Source: Pseudobacteroides cellulosolvens ATCC 35603 = DSM 2933
GTDB lineage: Bacteria > Bacillota > Clostridia > Acetivibrionales > DSM-2933
Length of the DNA: 64,000 bases
Assembly (NCBI RefSeq): GCF_001262605.1
Contig: NZ_LGTC01000001.1
Span: 5,964,001 to 6,028,000 of the forward strand
Direction: 5' to 3'
The translations under genes and the position numbers were made by a program. This document shows, piece after piece, positions 62,248-64,000 of this stretch. Below the pieces are notes generated by a model. It was given only the letters and a program-made list of their open reading frames with translations, had not been told where the DNA came from and ran no database searches. The first letter of the stretch is position 1. Every line of letters begins with the position of its first letter.

Positions 62248-63375
62248 ACGTGAGTTCGATATAACAAGTGCCATAATTAACCATATCTATAGATTATAAT
62301 TAAGTAAGGCTTTAGTATCTTGAATTTTAGAGCCTTTTTTATTATGAAAAGCAGCCTTAAAGTGTGGCAACAAGAACGCTTTTACTAAACTTTAAGCTTG
62401 GTTTATTCGGTAAGAAGCTATAAGCAGCAATACCAGCTACGACATTAGTTAAAAAGTTTGTAAAGCTTCTATGCCTAGTATGTTCAATCTGGCAAGTATT
62501 TTTCAGAAAATCATTTATTGTCTCAATAAGAGCTCTCTTTCTGAGAAGAAGCTTTTCTTCTATATCAATTAGCTTATTTTTCATGTTCTTTTTTAACTTG
62601 GTTATTAGTTTTATCCCTCGGTTATACAACTTTTTAAATAAAGGCTGTGATAAATAACCCTTATCTCCAAAAAGTTTTCCAAACAGGTCTTTTGTAAGTA
62701 TATCTATTACCTTTGAGTCTCTATCATCTATATCACCCGGTGTTAAAAAGAATGATAAAATTTCTCCTATTTCATTTACTACAATGTGCAGCTTAAACCC
62801 ATAGAACCAACCTGTAGAAGATTTACCTCTCTGAGCAATCTCTTTAAAAACTTTGTGAGAGTGAATTCTTCTGTTATCACAAACATCTAATGTCGTAGAG
62901 TCAATAAAGGAAATTCCTGTTGTCTTGCCTAGTCTATATTTTTGTGTGTATAATATTAATGGAATTAGTGCTTGTTGCATTAACTCTACAAACCTTGTAT
63001 AACTTACAAGGCTCGGAAAGTACCCATTTAATCTTTTACAGACAAATTCTTTATAATAATGCTTAAAGTTTCTATAACTCGAATGATGAAAATATATTGT
63101 TATTGTCATTACTTCACTTAATGTCATCATTCTTGAAATGTTAAAGAGGTTAGGTTCCTGCAGTCTATTATCAGTAACCAAATGATGCTTTAAATAGTTG
63201 TCGAGCCTAATGCAAAAATCATCAGTATCGCAGAAAATTTTAATAAGTAAATCTTCCATGAAGCTCCATCCCCTCTGTTAAATTTGTTGCCAACATTGAT
63301 TATACAGATTTGGACAGGAGCTTCATTTTTCATTTCTGTTTCATTCTTATTACAATCATATTATCGAACTCACGT
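62248..63375 (-). mobile_element. IS982-family insertion sequence, copy 2
   Basis: Same ends as copy 1 (ACGTGAGTTCGATA / TATCGAACTCACGT) with the 6-base target TAATTA repeated at 62242-62247 and 63376-63381. It interrupts the IS1182-like transposase. About 97 percent identical at protein level to copy 1 by eye. Confidence 0.9.
62357..63259 (-). CDS. IS982-family transposase, copy 2
   Basis: A 300-residue intact DDE transposase nearly identical to 23673-24575. It has the same catalytic segments (FIDSTTLDVCDNRRIHSHKV, LFGDKGYLSQPLFKKLY); differences are scattered conservative changes such as D20 for N20. Both copies appear active, so this IS is a candidate for recent rearrangements here. Confidence 0.93.
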   Translation of the reverse strand: MEDLLIKIFCDTDDFCIRLDNYLKHHLVTDNRLQEPNLFNISRMMTLSEVMTITIYFHHSSYRNFKHYYKEFVCKRLNGYFPSLVSYTRFVELMQQALIPLILYTQKYRLGKTTGISFIDSTTLDVCDNRRIHSHKVFKEIAQRGKSSTGWFYGFKLHIVVNEIGEILSFFLTPGDIDDRDSKVIDILTKDLFGKLFGDKGYLSQPLFKKLYNRGIKLITKLKKNMKNKLIDIEEKLLLRKRALIETINDFLKNTCQIEHTRHRSFTNFLTNVVAGIAAYSFLPNKPSLKFSKSVLVATL

Positions 63376-63795
63376 TAATTAATGTCCCGCTTGCAGGCTC
63401 TTTCGATTTTCCTTGTAGAATAATTACTATTCATATAAGCATATAGCATGATCTTCAGCATCTGTGTTGGGGTTGCTTGTTTTTTCCTTAAACGGGAATA
63501 AGTCTTATATAATTCTGATAAATTCATCTCCTCTACAATTTGACCCAGCAACCTTACAGAATCATCATTCGGAATCATACATTCAACATTTAACGGCAAT
63601 TTTAATTGATAGAAACCACCGTGCGTAGTATAATCTTTATGTGTTAAATTTTTTACTAGCATAAAAATATTTTACACCTTTTGCCGGACTTTGAATAGTC
63701 TGGCAATTGTTTTTTGCAAGTAAAAAGGGCTCCTACACTAATTTCTTAGTGCAACAGCCCCTTCCAGCTTTATATTATATTACTTTATCCATCCT

Positions 63796-64000
63796 TTAGT
63801 TATTATGCTTTGATTTATACTCATCGATGAAGTCTTCAACAAACTTTTTGGTAACTTCATAGTCAAAGGCATCAAGGTCAGTGCCGCCTTTAGCTACATA
63901 ACCAGCCAGGAAATGAAACCCGTCCATATCAAATTCAATAATCTTCTGCTTAACAATACCTTTTGGCTGTTTTGTATTATCAGTATAAGCAAATTGTCCA
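63796..64000 (-). CDS. Protein C-terminus, gene cut by the window edge
   Basis: 68 residues are visible, ending DAFDYEVTKKFVEDFIDEYK then SKHNN. A strand-rich part precedes (IEFDMDGFHFLAGYVAKGGT). It is acidic and soluble, and is not recognised. It lies just outside the IS1182-like element end, so the gene is intact on this side. Confidence 0.6.
   Translation of the reverse strand, partial: GQFAYTDNTKQPKGIVKQKIIEFDMDGFHFLAGYVAKGGTDLDAFDYEVTKKFVEDFIDEYKSKHNN

Larger units (their letters stand above)
60906..63662 (-). pseudogene. IS1182-family transposase interrupted by IS982
   Basis: The N-terminal part (63376-63662) has SRLRKKQATPTQMLKIMLYA and ends RKIERACKRDIN. The remainder (62247 down to 60906) resumes YMYLLEGSPAPDYTTIARFR and includes FIDGTKLEAASNKYTFVWKG (first Asp), VADSGYESEENYVYL (second Asp), a cysteine cluster and GAFGEIKQDMGFRRFLCKG. 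Removing the IS982 and one TAATTA duplicate restores a continuous frame. Otherwise undamaged, so the interruption is recent. Confidence 0.88.
60743..63761 (-). mobile_element. IS1182-like insertion sequence split by IS982
   Basis: Outer ends share GGGGCTGTTGCA (60743-60754) and its complement near 63750-63761. Inside is one transposase gene in two pieces with an IS982 copy between them. The ends differ from those of the IS1182 copy at 8240, so this is a separate IS type within the family. Confidence 0.82.

Overview
The window is AT-rich Firmicute DNA from a cellulosome-forming, Gram-positive anaerobic clostridium of the Acetivibrio / Ruminiclostridium / Pseudobacteroides type. The evidence is two secreted glycoside hydrolases ending in dockerin repeats (a GH9 with a CBM30-like module and a GH26 mannanase), two SigI/RsgI sigma/anti-sigma pairs of the kind that sense polysaccharides in these bacteria, and a general clostridial gene set. 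The dockerins carry NM-T/S-D and NMAD-type recognition segments rather than the S/T pairs of C. thermocellum. That fits Pseudobacteroides (Bacteroides) cellulosolvens or a relative, but the species assignment is an inference.

Layout. 1-2.5 kb: MerR regulator (cut by the edge), small membrane and lipoprotein genes, tRNA-Thr, a 30-residue peptide gene with its own terminator, a membrane protein, and tRNA-Arg. 2.5-8.2 kb: remnant of an integrative element or prophage next to tRNA-Arg (tyrosine integrase, divergent repressor with repeated operators, primase-helicase with an A8 frameshift), truncated by an IS1182 copy. 8.2-11.3 kb: stacked mobile elements (IS1182, tyrosine-recombinase transposon end, IS256). 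11.4-14.2 kb: hybrid histidine kinase with receiver and HD-GYP domains. 14.4-19.7 kb: glycine-betaine ABC operon opuA between oppositely oriented Rhs and IS3 remnants. 20.1-27.2 kb: IS110 remnant, sigI-rsgI pair 1, an IS982 copy with target duplication, and the GH9 gene. 27.4-31.8 kb: minus-strand genes (homocysteine methyltransferase, lipoprotein, S66 peptidase, HTH plus membrane protein) separated by spacers that share one motif, like a cassette array. 31.8-39 kb: decayed genes, two alpha/beta hydrolases, a group II intron remnant and broken recombinases. 39.1-46.8 kb: STAND-TPR-AraC regulator, GH26 mannanase, and a sugar-binding-type GGDEF protein. 47-50.6 kb: rsgI2 (11 proline-rich repeats, no sensor domain), sigI2, and a secreted coiled-coil repeat protein. 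50.7-59.5 kb: a 1750-residue kinase-ATPase-GAF-GGDEF protein, cold-shock protein, CvfB, and a chemotaxis receptor. 59.5-64 kb: broken LysM/beta-propeller gene, IS1182-like element split by a second IS982, and a cut gene.

How the parts may work together. The two SigI/RsgI pairs, the STAND-AraC protein and the sugar-binding GGDEF protein plausibly couple polysaccharide sensing to cellulosomal enzyme expression. Three very large signalling proteins (HK-REC-HD-GYP, PBP-GGDEF, kinase-GGDEF) point to heavy use of cyclic-di-GMP. Many genes are decayed. Several frameshifts fall in homopolymer runs, so some could be sequencing errors rather than true pseudogenes.
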